In this document: positions 1 through 6,599 of the stretch, piece by piece
How the letters are laid out: each line of letters begins with the position of its first letter
Numbering within the stretch: position 1 is the stretch's first letter
Assembly (NCBI GenBank): GCA_024762895.1
Contig: JANTGN010000106.1
Span: 1 to 8,384 of the forward strand
Reading direction: 5' to 3'
DNA: 8,384 nucleotides
Source: Thiotrichales bacterium
GTDB lineage: Bacteria; Pseudomonadota; Gammaproteobacteria; J044
Notes under the pieces: generated by a model
The model's input: only the letters and a program-made list of their open reading frames with translations
The model's database searches: none
Told to the model about the DNA's origin: nothing
Made by a program: the position numbers and the translations under genes

Positions 1-78
1 CTGGAAGCCCTGATTGAAGATATGGCGAAGAAAAATACCCAGGGCCAGGTCAGAAATGCCAGACTCCATTTTGGCTGA
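1..78 (+). CDS. mlaC: MlaC (Ttg2D), C-terminal fragment
   Basis: Frame 1 is open from the window edge to a TGA at 76-78 and gives 25 residues, beginning LEALIEDMAKKN. MlaC proteins often end with a short amphipathic helix of the type 'GLDGLIxxLxxKN', and this tail fits that pattern. MlaC is the periplasmic lipid carrier that moves phospholipids between the outer-membrane MlaA complex and the inner-membrane MlaFEDB transporter. The gene runs off the left edge, so only the last few percent is visible. The call depends mainly on position: the next gene is a MlaB-type STAS protein whose start lies inside this tail (23-base overlap), as expected for translationally coupled mlaC-mlaB. The fragment alone is too short for a firm family assignment. 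Confidence 0.62.
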   Translation: MEALIEDMAKKNTQGQVRNARLHFG

Positions 79-367
79 GATCCAGCAGGAAGGTCCGGGA
101 CGCCTCAGTCTCTCGGGCGAGATTAGTTTTCAGAGTAGCCCCGGATTGCTCAAAAAGTCCCGTGTTTATTTTAAGCGGGGTGGTGAGCTGGAGGTCTCCC
201 TGGCCAGGGTGTCTCATGTGGACAGCTCGGCGGTGGCCCTGATGCTGGAATGGTACCGACTGGCCGGTGGATTGGGTATCAACATGGTCTTTACACATCT
301 TCCCGATGCATTGATGGACCTGGTCAGGGTCTTTAATCTGGATTCGCGCCTTCCCATACGCGCATAA
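56..367 (+). CDS. mlaB: MlaB, STAS-domain subunit of the Mla phospholipid transporter
   Basis: The predicted protein is 103 residues and is essentially one STAS domain. A beta strand and Gly turn near residues 16-22 (RLSLSGEI) are followed by the core LEVSLARVSHVDSSAVALML (about 45-64). There D56-S57-S58 occupies the loop that carries the conserved Asp and the Ser/Thr in MlaB and anti-sigma-factor antagonists. MlaB is a cytoplasmic subunit that binds the ATPase MlaF and supports assembly and activity of the MlaFEDB importer/exporter. I chose the ATG at 56, preceded by AGG at 47-49, because an upstream in-frame ATG at 14 would add 14 basic residues before the STAS fold and lie deeper in mlaC. 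It follows mlaC and precedes murA. The usual ibaG (BolA-like) gene is absent. Confidence 0.87.
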   Translation: MPDSILAEIQQEGPGRLSLSGEISFQSSPGLLKKSRVYFKRGGELEVSLARVSHVDSSAVALMLEWYRLAGGLGINMVFTHLPDALMDLVRVFNLDSRLPIRA

Positions 368-396
368 ATGGGATTATTTTCCTTTTACTATCCCGT
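368..396 (+). terminator. Weak stem-loop after mlaB
   Basis: ATGGGAT at 368-374 can pair with ATCCCGT at 390-396 (seven pairs, one of them T-G), with a 15-base pyrimidine-rich loop. A run of four T (396-399) overlaps the end of the stem, and another T tract lies at 406-410. It starts directly after the mlaB stop codon, where a partial terminator separating mla from murA would be expected. The loop is long and the stem weak, so readthrough is likely. This could also be chance pairing. Confidence 0.3.
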
Positions 397-413
397 TTTG
401 GTGCATTTTTCGC

Positions 414-419
414 TATGAT
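414..419 (+). promoter_or_regulatory. Possible -10 box ahead of murA
   Basis: TATGAT at 414-419 differs from the sigma-70 -10 consensus TATAAT at one position and lies 65 bases before the murA start, in the only non-coding gap of the mla-to-his block. I see no good -35 at 16-18 bases upstream and no TGn extension, so this is a weak call based on position and one hexamer. Confidence 0.28.
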
Positions 420-484
420 TGCCCCTTTTTTTCGAAGCATTTTTATTTGCGATTTCGAACCTTACCCCGGGTAACAGGCAACAG

Positions 485-1744
485 ATGGAAAAACTCATCA
501 TCAGTGGCGGTAATTCGCTTAATGGCAATGTTCGTATCTCTGGTGCGAAAAACGCCGTATTACCTATCCTGACGGCATCCTTGCTGGCCGATGGGCCCAT
601 GAGCCTGGGGAATATGCCGCATTTACAGGATGTAACCACGACCATGGGGCTGCTCGGTCGTATGGGGGTTTCCCTGACCCTGAACGAGGGGATGAATGTC
701 GAGATTGATGCCGGTACCATCCAGGAATTTGTGGCCCCGTATGACCTGGTTAAGACCATGCGCGCCTCGATCCTGGTACTGGGGCCCCTGCTGGCACGTT
801 TTGGCCATGCCGAGGTCTCGTTACCAGGCGGTTGTGCCATCGGTTCCCGTCCCGTGAATCTGCATCTGGATGGGCTGGCGGCCATGGGCGCAGATATCAA
901 TGTCGATGCCGGGTATATCAAGGCCCGTGCCAGTCGCCTCAAGGGTGCGCGCATCGTGATGGACATCGTTTCTGTGACGGGTACGGAAAACCTGATGATG
1001 GCCGCGACCCTCGCCGATGGGGACACGATTATCGAAAATGCCGCTCGTGAACCCGAGGTAATCGATCTTGCCGATTGCCTGAATTGCATGGGGGCCAACG
1101 TAAAAGGTGCAGGAACTGACCGAATTACCATCGAGGGCGTCGAGTCCCTGAAGGGCTGTGCATACAACGTATTACCGGACCGTATCGAGAGTGGTACCTT
1201 CCTGGTCGCGGGGGCAATTTCAGGCGGCAAGGTCAGGCTGACCCAGACCAATCCTGAATTGCTGGATGCGGTATTACTGAAGCTGCAGGAATCAGGGGCT
1301 GAAATCAATACCGGCAAGGACTGGATTGAGCTCGACATGAAGGGCAACCGGCCCAGGTCGGTCAATATCCATACCGCCCCTTATCCCGCTTTTCCTACCG
1401 ATATGCAGGCACAGTTCACGGCCCTGAACGCGGTCGCTGAGGGCACGGGCATCATTACCGAAACCGTGTTTGAAAACCGTTTCATGCATGTCCAGGAAAT
1501 GCAGCGCATGGGTGCCGATATCCGTGTTGAGGGTAATACGGCCATTATCACCGGGGTGGAAAAACTGATAGGTGCACCCGTGATGGCAACCGATCTGCGT
1601 GCCTCTGCGAGTCTGATACTCGCCGGACTGGTGGCAGAAGGCGATACCGTGGTCGACCGTATCTACCACATCGATCGTGGGTACGAGTTGATTGAAGAAA
1701 AACTGGCCCAACTGGGTGCAACGATTAAAAGGGTGCCGACCTGA
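485..1744 (+). CDS. murA: UDP-N-acetylglucosamine 1-carboxyvinyltransferase MurA
   Basis: This is a complete MurA of 419 residues, the family's usual length. It catalyses the first committed step of peptidoglycan synthesis in the cytoplasm, transferring enolpyruvate from PEP to UDP-GlcNAc. Visible signatures are GAKNAVLP with K22-N23, the catalytic loop GGCAIGSRP with Cys117 (the residue fosfomycin alkylates, so sensitivity is expected), FPTDMQAQF with the catalytic Asp, and the C-terminal LRASASLILAGL with the PEP-contacting Arg. I chose the ATG at 485 because MEKLIISGG is the family's typical N-terminus and CAGG lies at 475-478. The frame is open back to 419 but would add 22 non-conserved residues. 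The stop overlaps the next ATG by one base (TGATG), so hisG is probably translationally coupled. Confidence 0.97.
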   Translation: MEKLIISGGNSLNGNVRISGAKNAVLPILTASLLADGPMSLGNMPHLQDVTTTMGLLGRMGVSLTLNEGMNVEIDAGTIQEFVAPYDLVKTMRASILVLGPLLARFGHAEVSLPGGCAIGSRPVNLHLDGLAAMGADINVDAGYIKARASRLKGARIVMDIVSVTGTENLMMAATLADGDTIIENAAREPEVIDLADCLNCMGANVKGAGTDRITIEGVESLKGCAYNVLPDRIESGTFLVAGAISGGKVRLTQTNPELLDAVLLKLQESGAEINTGKDWIELDMKGNRPRSVNIHTAPYPAFPTDMQAQFTALNAVAEGTGIITETVFENRFMHVQEMQRMGADIRVEGNTAIITGVEKLIGAPVMATDLRASASLILAGLVAEGDTVVDRIYHIDRGYELIEEKLAQLGATIKRVPT

Positions 1745-2385
1745 TGATGGCTGACACACTAACCATCGCCCTCTCCAAGGGCCGAATCTACAAAGAAACA
1801 CTGCCCTTTCTGGCCGAGGTGGGCATCGTGCCTGTTGATGATCCGGAAACCAGTCGTAAGCTTATACTGGATACCAATCGGGATGATGTGAAACTGGTGG
1901 TGATCCGTGCCGCGGATGTGCCAACCTACGTACAGTATGGTGCCGCTGATCTGGGTGTTGCCGGTAAAGACGTGCTCATGGAGCATGGCGGTGAAGGGGT
2001 GTATGAACCCCTGGATCTGCGCATCGCCCGCTGCAAACTGATGGTCGCTGGTTTTGAAGATCATGTGGTGCCTCAGGGACGTTTACGTGTGGCCACCAAA
2101 TTTGTGAATCTTACCCGCGGTTTCTATGCCAAAAAGGGCGAGCAGGTAGAGATCATCAAGCTCTATGGATCCATGGAACTCGCCCCTATTGTTGGGCTGG
2201 CCGATGTCATAGTCGATTTGGTCGATACTGGTAATACCCTGAAGGCCAATGGTCTCAAGCCGCTGGAACATATCGCTGATATCAGTTCTCGTATGATTGT
2301 GAACAAGGCATCCATGAAGATGAAGCATGGGGCCGTTAATCAGTTAATCGAAGAATTGCGCGGCGCTGTTGAGCGCTTGTCCTGA
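1744..2385 (+). CDS. hisG: ATP phosphoribosyltransferase, short form (HisG-S)
   Basis: The protein has 213 residues and catalyses the first step of histidine synthesis, joining ATP and PRPP to give phosphoribosyl-ATP. It begins LTIALSKGRIYKETLPFL, typical of the catalytic domain. It carries the substrate-pocket segment AADLGVAGKDVL and, near residues 161-171, VDLVDTGNTLKANGL, which contains the PRPP-binding loop (DTGNTL). It ends about 80 residues before the point where long-form HisG has its ACT-like regulatory domain. Short forms work with HisZ, an aminoacyl-tRNA-synthetase paralogue, in a hetero-octamer that confers histidine feedback, and no hisZ is in the window. The start overlaps the murA stop. 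AAAAGGG at 1727-1733 favours ATG 1744 over the adjacent ATG 1747. The next gene begins 20 bases on. Confidence 0.95.
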   Translation: MMADTLTIALSKGRIYKETLPFLAEVGIVPVDDPETSRKLILDTNRDDVKLVVIRAADVPTYVQYGAADLGVAGKDVLMEHGGEGVYEPLDLRIARCKLMVAGFEDHVVPQGRLRVATKFVNLTRGFYAKKGEQVEIIKLYGSMELAPIVGLADVIVDLVDTGNTLKANGLKPLEHIADISSRMIVNKASMKMKHGAVNQLIEELRGAVERLS

Positions 2386-2405
2386 ACAACACAGGTTTAT
2401 ATGAC

Positions 2406-3470
2406 ATGCAGTACCAAACCGACGATTTACGTATTAAGGAAATCCGTGAAGTAGTAGCACCAGAGCATGTGCGCGCTGAGTGCGAGATCACCGAAAACGG
2501 AGCCAGGACGGTCTTTGAGACGCGCAGTGCCATACATAACATTCTCCATGGTGAAGATGATCGCCTGCTGGTGATCAGCGGCCCCTGTTCCGTACACGAT
2601 ACCGATGCGGCCCTGGAGTATGCCGGTCGTCTCAGGAAGATCAGTGAGGACTTGAAAGACGACCTGGCGATCGTCATGCGGGTATATTTTGAAAAGCCCC
2701 GCACTACCGTGGGCTGGAAGGGCCTGATTAACGACCCTAACCTGGATGGCAGTTTCCAGATTAACGATGGTCTCAGGGTTGCGCGCAAGTTACTGATGGA
2801 TCTTGGTGAAATGGGGGTGCCGACCGGCACCGAGTTTCTTGATCTGATCAGTCCGCAGTATGTTGCTGACCTTGTAAGCTGGGGTGCCATTGGTGCCAGG
2901 ACGACCGAGAGTCAGGTCCACCGAGAGCTGGCTTCAGGCCTGTCCTGTCCGGTTGGATTTAAGAACGGTACCGATGGTGGCCTGCAGGTGGCCATCGATG
3001 CCATTCGATCTGCCTCGCAGCCACATCACTTCCTGTCGCTGACCAAGGAAGGCCGTTCTGCCATATTTTCTACGACAGGGAATGAGGACTGTCACATCAT
3101 CCTGCGCGGTGGACGCAAGCCTAACTATGATGCCGAGAGCGTGAATCAGGCGGCACAGAAGCTGGAGGCGGCTCATCTGTCGCCCAGGCTCATGATCGAT
3201 TGCAGCCATGCCAACAGTGAAAAGCAGCCTGAACGCCAGGTCGTAGTGGCCGAGGATGTGGCCGACCAGATTGCGACCGGGGATGAGCGTATCTTTGGTG
3301 TCATGCTGGAAAGCCATCTGGTCGCCGGCCGCCAGGATGTGGTCAGTGGACCGATAGATCTTACCTATGGGCAGAGCATTACCGATGCCTGTATCGGCTG
3401 GGACCAGACCGAGCCCGTCCTGTATGAACTGGCCGAGGCTGTTCGTCAAAGACGTGAACAGAGGGGGTGA
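2406..3470 (+). CDS. aroG: 3-deoxy-D-arabino-heptulosonate-7-phosphate (DAHP) synthase, class I AroG type
   Basis: This 354-residue enzyme condenses PEP and erythrose 4-phosphate, the entry step of the shikimate pathway. The N-terminus MQYQTDDLRIKEI matches the regulatory arm of enterobacterial AroG, and the whole length aligns mentally with few or no gaps. Metal ligands are visible as Cys61 (GPCSVHD), His268 (DCSHANS), Glu302 (MLESH) and Asp327 (SITDACIGW). Substrate-loop motifs include GLSCPVGFKNGTDG and IILRGGRKPNY. D146, P150, S180 and S211 (FLSLTKEG) match positions tied to phenylalanine feedback in E. coli AroG, where AroF has Gly for S211. Phe-sensitive regulation is therefore likely but inferred. 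It sits between hisG and hisD, an unusual place. A weak AGG at 2393-2395 precedes the start. Confidence 0.95.
   Translation: MQYQTDDLRIKEIREVVAPEHVRAECEITENGARTVFETRSAIHNILHGEDDRLLVISGPCSVHDTDAALEYAGRLRKISEDLKDDLAIVMRVYFEKPRTTVGWKGLINDPNLDGSFQINDGLRVARKLLMDLGEMGVPTGTEFLDLISPQYVADLVSWGAIGARTTESQVHRELASGLSCPVGFKNGTDGGLQVAIDAIRSASQPHHFLSLTKEGRSAIFSTTGNEDCHIILRGGRKPNYDAESVNQAAQKLEAAHLSPRLMIDCSHANSEKQPERQVVVAEDVADQIATGDERIFGVMLESHLVAGRQDVVSGPIDLTYGQSITDACIGWDQTEPVLYELAEAVRQRREQRG
3461..3467 (+). promoter_or_regulatory. Strong ribosome binding site fixing the hisD start
   Basis: GAGGGGG at 3461-3467 overlaps the last codons of the DAHP synthase gene and lies seven bases before ATG 3475. It decides the hisD start against the long in-frame extension back to 3367, which would lie wholly inside the aroG-type gene and has no homologous-looking residues. 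Confidence 0.7.
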
Positions 3471-3474
3471 CCCT

Positions 3475-4776
3475 ATGGTTGAGATCGCCCGGCTAAATAC
3501 ACAGGAACCCGAATTTCAGTTGCAGCTAGATGAATTGCTGGCCTGGGAGAGCGTATCCGATGATGCTGTCTTCCAGACCGTGATGGAGATCATCAAGGCG
3601 GTCCGTTCTCGCGGTGATGAGGCCGTACTGGAATACACCAATCGATTCGATCGCATGGACTGTCAGGATGCCGATGACCTGGAGCTGTCTCAGGACCGTC
3701 TGCACCAGGCCCTGGAGGCCATCGATCCGCAACTTCGTTCCGACCTGGAGCGGGCTGCCGAGCGTATCAGGAACTATGCCCGGAACCAGAAGATGGAGTC
3801 CTGGTCTTACACCGAGTCCGATGGCACTGTGCTTGGTCAGCAGGTTATGCCGCTGGACCGTGTTGGGCTCTACGTCCCTGGCGGAAAGGCTGCTTATCCC
3901 TCATCGGTGCTCATGAATGCCATTCCCGCCAAGGTGGCCGGGGTGCCCGAGCTGATCATGGTTGTACCTACCCCGGATGGCGAGCTGAATGAACTGGTCC
4001 TGGCCGCAGCAGCGGTGGCCGGGGTGGATCGTGTCTTTACCATCGGTGGGGCACAGGCGGTGGCCGCACTGGCCTATGGCACGGAACGTATTCCCCAGGT
4101 AGACAAGATTGTCGGCCCTGGCAATATCTATGTCGCCACGGCGAAACGCATGGTCTTCGGTGCCGTGGGCATCGATATGATCGCCGGTCCTTCCGAGATC
4201 CTTGTCGTCTGCGATGGAAAGACCAACCCGGACTGGATTGCCATGGACCTGTTTTCCCAGGCGGAGCATGATGAGGATGCACAGCCGATTCTGGTCTCTC
4301 CGGATGCCGGTTTTATTCAGCAGGTTGCGATCAGTATCGATAAATTACTGGCTGAGATGCCGCGTGACCAGATCATCCGAAGTTCCCTCAAGGCCCGCGG
4401 AGCATTGATCCTGGCACGGGATATGGACGACTGTATCGAGGTTGCCAACTATATTGCTCCCGAACACCTGGAGCTTTCCGTTGAAGATGCGGAGGTCATG
4501 GCGAAACAGATCCGTCATGCCGGTGCCATCTTTATGGGACGCTATACGGCCGAGGCCCTGGGAGATTACTGTGCAGGTCCCAATCATGTATTACCCACCT
4601 CACGTACAGCTCGTTTTTCTTCCCCGCTGGGTGTGTATGATTTTCAAAAGCGTTCCAGCCTGATTGGTTGTTCGGCCGAGGGTGCTTCTGATCTGGGTCA
4701 GGTCGCCTCCAGGCTCGCACGGGGCGAGGGTCTGGTGGCCCACGCTCGATCTGCAGAATACCGCATCAAAGATTGA
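3475..4776 (+). CDS. hisD: Histidinol dehydrogenase HisD
   Basis: The 433-residue protein is full length for the family. It catalyses the last two steps of histidine synthesis, the NAD-dependent four-electron oxidation of L-histidinol to L-histidine via histidinal. The zinc ligands are all visible: Gln262 and His265 (FSQAEHDE), Asp364 (LGDYCAGPNH) and His423 (LVAHARS). So is the catalytic pair Glu330-His331 (APEHLEL). The signature stretch from YVPGGKAAYPSS through GPGNIYVATAK to IAGPSEI (about 133-242) is intact. It starts four bases after the DAHP synthase stop with a strong GAGGGGG ribosome site, and two bases separate it from the preferred ATG of hisC. No truncation or frameshift is seen. 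Confidence 0.97.
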   Translation: MVEIARLNTQEPEFQLQLDELLAWESVSDDAVFQTVMEIIKAVRSRGDEAVLEYTNRFDRMDCQDADDLELSQDRLHQALEAIDPQLRSDLERAAERIRNYARNQKMESWSYTESDGTVLGQQVMPLDRVGLYVPGGKAAYPSSVLMNAIPAKVAGVPELIMVVPTPDGELNELVLAAAAVAGVDRVFTIGGAQAVAALAYGTERIPQVDKIVGPGNIYVATAKRMVFGAVGIDMIAGPSEILVVCDGKTNPDWIAMDLFSQAEHDEDAQPILVSPDAGFIQQVAISIDKLLAEMPRDQIIRSSLKARGALILARDMDDCIEVANYIAPEHLELSVEDAEVMAKQIRHAGAIFMGRYTAEALGDYCAGPNHVLPTSRTARFSSPLGVYDFQKRSSLIGCSAEGASDLGQVASRLARGEGLVAHARSAEYRIKD

Positions 4777-4778
4777 GT

Positions 4779-5834
4779 ATGAGCCGTTACTGGAGTCGCA
4801 TTGTTCACTCCCTGACACCGTATGTCCCCGGTGAGCAGCCCAAGATCAGCAAGTTGATCAAGCTCAATACGAATGAGAACCCCTATGGTCCCTCTCCTAA
4901 GGTACTTGAGGCAATCAGGGCAGAGGTAACAGACTCGCTGCGTCTGTATCCCGACCCGAATTCCGATCAGCTCAGGCAGGCCATTGCCGATAATTTCGAG
5001 ATAGAGCGAGAGCAGGTCTTTGTCGGAAACGGTTCTGATGAGGTCCTGGCGCATATCTTCCAGGCCCTGTTTAAACACGATCAGCCCTTACTGTTCCCGG
5101 ATATTACCTACAGTTTCTATCCCGTGTACTGCGGCCTGTATGAAATCGCCTATCGAGAGATTGCCCTGAGGGATGATTTCTCAATCCATATCGATGATTA
5201 CTTTCAGTCGAATGGTGGCATCATCTTTCCGAACCCAAATGCACCGACGGGTCGATTGCTGGTTCTAAGTGAGATCGAGCGACTATTGCAGAAGAATACC
5301 GATTCGGTGGTCGTTGTAGATGAGGCCTATGTTGATTTTGGTGGTGATAGTGCGGTCGGTCTGATTAATCACTATCCCAATCTGCTGGTGACCCAGACCG
5401 TTTCCAAGTCTCGCTCCCTGGCGGGCCTGCGTGTCGGCTACGCCATGGGGCAATCCGAACTGATAGAGGCGCTGGTACGAGTTAAGGATAGCTTTAATTC
5501 CTATCCACTGGATCGGTTGGCTATAGCGGGTGCATCGGCGGCCTTTGCCGATGTCGATTATTTCAAGCAGACCTGTCATCGTGTGATCAGCAGCCGTGAG
5601 GCCCTGATAACCGACCTGGAAGGACTGGGTTTCAACATCATTCCGTCGGCGGCCAACTTTATTTTTGCTGCGCCCTCCAATATCTCGGCACAGCAACTGG
5701 CCGATGCCTTACGCGAACATGGCATCATTATTCGCTATTTTAATAAACCGCGCATCGATAATTTTTTAAGGATTACCATTGGTACTGACGATGAGAACCG
5801 GTCTCTGGTGCAGGCACTAAAATCCATCCTGTAA
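4779..5834 (+). CDS. hisC: Histidinol-phosphate aminotransferase HisC
   Basis: This 351-residue, PLP-dependent class I/II aminotransferase converts imidazole-acetol phosphate plus glutamate to histidinol phosphate. Visible motifs are NTNENPYGPSP (30-40), NGSDE (84-88), NPNAPTG (Asn154), DEAYVDF (Asp181, Tyr184), the Schiff-base lysine in TVSKSRSLAGLRVGY (Lys210, Arg218) and a C-terminal substrate-carboxylate Arg in FLRITIG (Arg331). The SKSRSLAGLR form of the lysine loop occurs in a subset of HisC proteins. ATG 4779 is preferred. An in-frame TTG at 4773 would overlap the hisD stop and adds only two residues. There is no convincing ribosome site, so translation is probably coupled to hisD. HisC enzymes can also act on aromatic amino acids in some bacteria, which is relevant to the DAHP synthase upstream. 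It is the last gene of the block. Confidence 0.95.
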   Translation: MSRYWSRIVHSLTPYVPGEQPKISKLIKLNTNENPYGPSPKVLEAIRAEVTDSLRLYPDPNSDQLRQAIADNFEIEREQVFVGNGSDEVLAHIFQALFKHDQPLLFPDITYSFYPVYCGLYEIAYREIALRDDFSIHIDDYFQSNGGIIFPNPNAPTGRLLVLSEIERLLQKNTDSVVVVDEAYVDFGGDSAVGLINHYPNLLVTQTVSKSRSLAGLRVGYAMGQSELIEALVRVKDSFNSYPLDRLAIAGASAAFADVDYFKQTCHRVISSREALITDLEGLGFNIIPSAANFIFAAPSNISAQQLADALREHGIIIRYFNKPRIDNFLRITIGTDDENRSLVQALKSIL

Positions 5835-6090
5835 TCACAACGAAGTTCTGTTGGTTATCCTCCATCTCCGATTGCCTAATGTAACCTGCTATTGGGCTCC
5901 AGATACAAACAATACTTTATTTGATGATTGCCCTGCATTGTGGTCAATGGATCAGTCAGAGTGCATGTTTATTTGATCGCTCACGAATGAGATGCAAAAA
6001 CAGTCGGTAATTTGTATTGAACTTAGTTGGAATGGCATCAGTCATAGTTGGTAACTCCATTTATTTTGGAAGAAGTACAGGATCAGATGC
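5835..6090. other. AT-rich intergenic region after hisC
   Basis: This 256-base stretch separates the his block from the small exported-protein gene. No clear intrinsic terminator follows hisC. CTCA at 5980-5983 and TGAG at 5988-5991 form a four-pair stem with a CGAA loop, flanked by TGCAT at 5962-5966 and ATGCA at 5992-5996, but there is no T run after it. TTGAAC at 6017-6022 could serve as a -35 box, yet no good -10 lies at the right spacing. TAGTTGG occurs twice 21 bases apart (6024-6030, 6045-6051). I found no RNA gene or coding frame in it. Confidence 0.5.
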
Positions 6091-6432
6091 ATGTCTTTTA
6101 GACGATCAAAATTAGGTTTACTGATGATGGCGGCTTTGCTGATGCTTTTTTCAGGCCTGATTCATGCATCTCAGGAAGGTCACTCGGTGTTTATCAATGT
6201 TGAAAATCTAATCAATTACAATTTGAATACTGACGTTCCCTGTGATGAATCTTCCACCCAGAACAATACCCAGGATCATTGCAACGCCGATACTATCTGT
6301 ACCCCACCAGCAATGGTCACTCAGAATTTAATGGAGTTTTATCTTCAGTCAGCGCCCGAACAAACCCCCTGGTCAGCTGATTTAACGTTTGTTTACCTGG
6401 ATCCCGAACCTCGTCCCCCCTGCCTTTCCTGA
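6091..6432 (+). CDS. Small predicted exported protein with Cys/His cluster and Pro-rich C-terminus
   Basis: The product is 113 residues. It starts with a basic tip (MSFRRSK) and a hydrophobic stretch (LGLLMMAALLMLFSGLIHA, 8-26), a classic Sec signal peptide with likely cleavage after HA. The mature part is about 87 residues and mildly acidic. It has Cys at 50 (VPCDES), 64 (DHCNAD) and 70 (TICTPP), then ends PEPRPPCLS with a fourth Cys. This architecture (signal peptide, short Cys/His cluster, terminal RPP) recalls small periplasmic proteins near heavy-metal resistance genes such as the CopL/CzcI/DUF2946-like groups, but the resemblance is architectural only. I do not recognise the family. AGGA at 6079-6082 is eight bases before ATG 6091. 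An ATG at 6087 in another frame stops after four codons. No metal-efflux gene lies nearby. Confidence 0.62.
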   Translation: MSFRRSKLGLLMMAALLMLFSGLIHASQEGHSVFINVENLINYNLNTDVPCDESSTQNNTQDHCNADTICTPPAMVTQNLMEFYLQSAPEQTPWSADLTFVYLDPEPRPPCLS

Positions 6433-6434
6433 AT

Positions 6435-6468
6435 ACTCATGGCTGCGCTTTATCTGCGTAACATGAGT
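6435..6468. repeat. Inverted repeat ACTCATG / CATGAGT
   Basis: Seven-base perfect arms at 6435-6441 and 6462-6468 are separated by 20 bases, three bases after the stop codon of the small Cys-containing gene. No T run follows, so it is not a convincing intrinsic terminator. It could be a transcript-end hairpin or a protein-binding site. A chance seven-base match at this distance cannot be excluded. Confidence 0.35.
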
Positions 6469-6523
6469 CTCTCAACACAGCAAAACCTTTTATTCAGAAG
6501 TTGAACTGATTGGTCGCTACGAT

Positions 6524-6536
6524 TCCGTTAAACGGA
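6524..6536. promoter_or_regulatory. Small palindrome TCCGTT-A-AACGGA
   Basis: A perfect 13-base palindrome with six-base arms and one central base lies about 93 bases before the next start codon. TTGAAC at 6501-6506 lies shortly upstream and could be a -35 box, although no well-spaced -10 is evident. The position and symmetry suit an operator for a dimeric regulator, but this is inference. Confidence 0.35.
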
Positions 6537-6545
6537 TAGTGGATG

Positions 6546-6561
6546 ACCCGTCATGTCGGGT
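6546..6561. promoter_or_regulatory. Inverted repeat ACCCG-N6-CGGGT
   Basis: Five-base GC-rich arms flank a six-base centre (TCATGT). It follows the preceding palindrome by nine bases in the leader of the small acidic protein gene. As RNA it would form a short hairpin with a six-base loop. As DNA it could be a half-site pair. It has no T run and is not a terminator. Confidence 0.33.
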
Positions 6562-6599
6562 GAAATCAGTCTTAACGAGATCACCTGTCCATCAAATGA

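Noticed and set aside
419..484. 22-residue N-terminal extension of MurA
   Set aside because: MurA normally begins at MEKLIISGG, and the extension is encoded by the T-rich leader overlapping the putative promoter.
388..1365. Long minus-strand open frame of 325 codons opposite murA
   Set aside because: It lies opposite a perfectly conserved murA, is rich in Ser/Arg/Pro as expected from antisense of a GC-rich gene, and shows no recognisable domain or ribosome site.
2336..2890. Minus-strand open frame opposite the hisG end and the DAHP synthase start
   Set aside because: Ser/Arg-rich antisense shadow with no domain; the plus-strand genes explain the region fully.
485..3470. MurA and DAHP synthase both use PEP, hinting at a PEP-allocation operon
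   Set aside because: The shared substrate is real, but murA-hisG linkage exists widely without aroG, so the coincidence explains nothing by itself.
3367..3474. 36-residue N-terminal extension of HisD
   Set aside because: It is encoded inside the DAHP synthase gene in another frame. The strong ribosome site at 3461-3467 points to ATG 3475.
5962..5996. Possible terminator hairpin TGCAT...ATGCA after hisC
   Set aside because: Stem arms are short and imperfectly arranged, and A rather than T follows. It lies about 130 bases past hisC.
6087..6101. Four-codon frame starting at ATG 6087 just before the Cys-rich small gene
   Set aside because: It is too short to be more than a chance overlap. A leader-peptide role has no supporting codon pattern.
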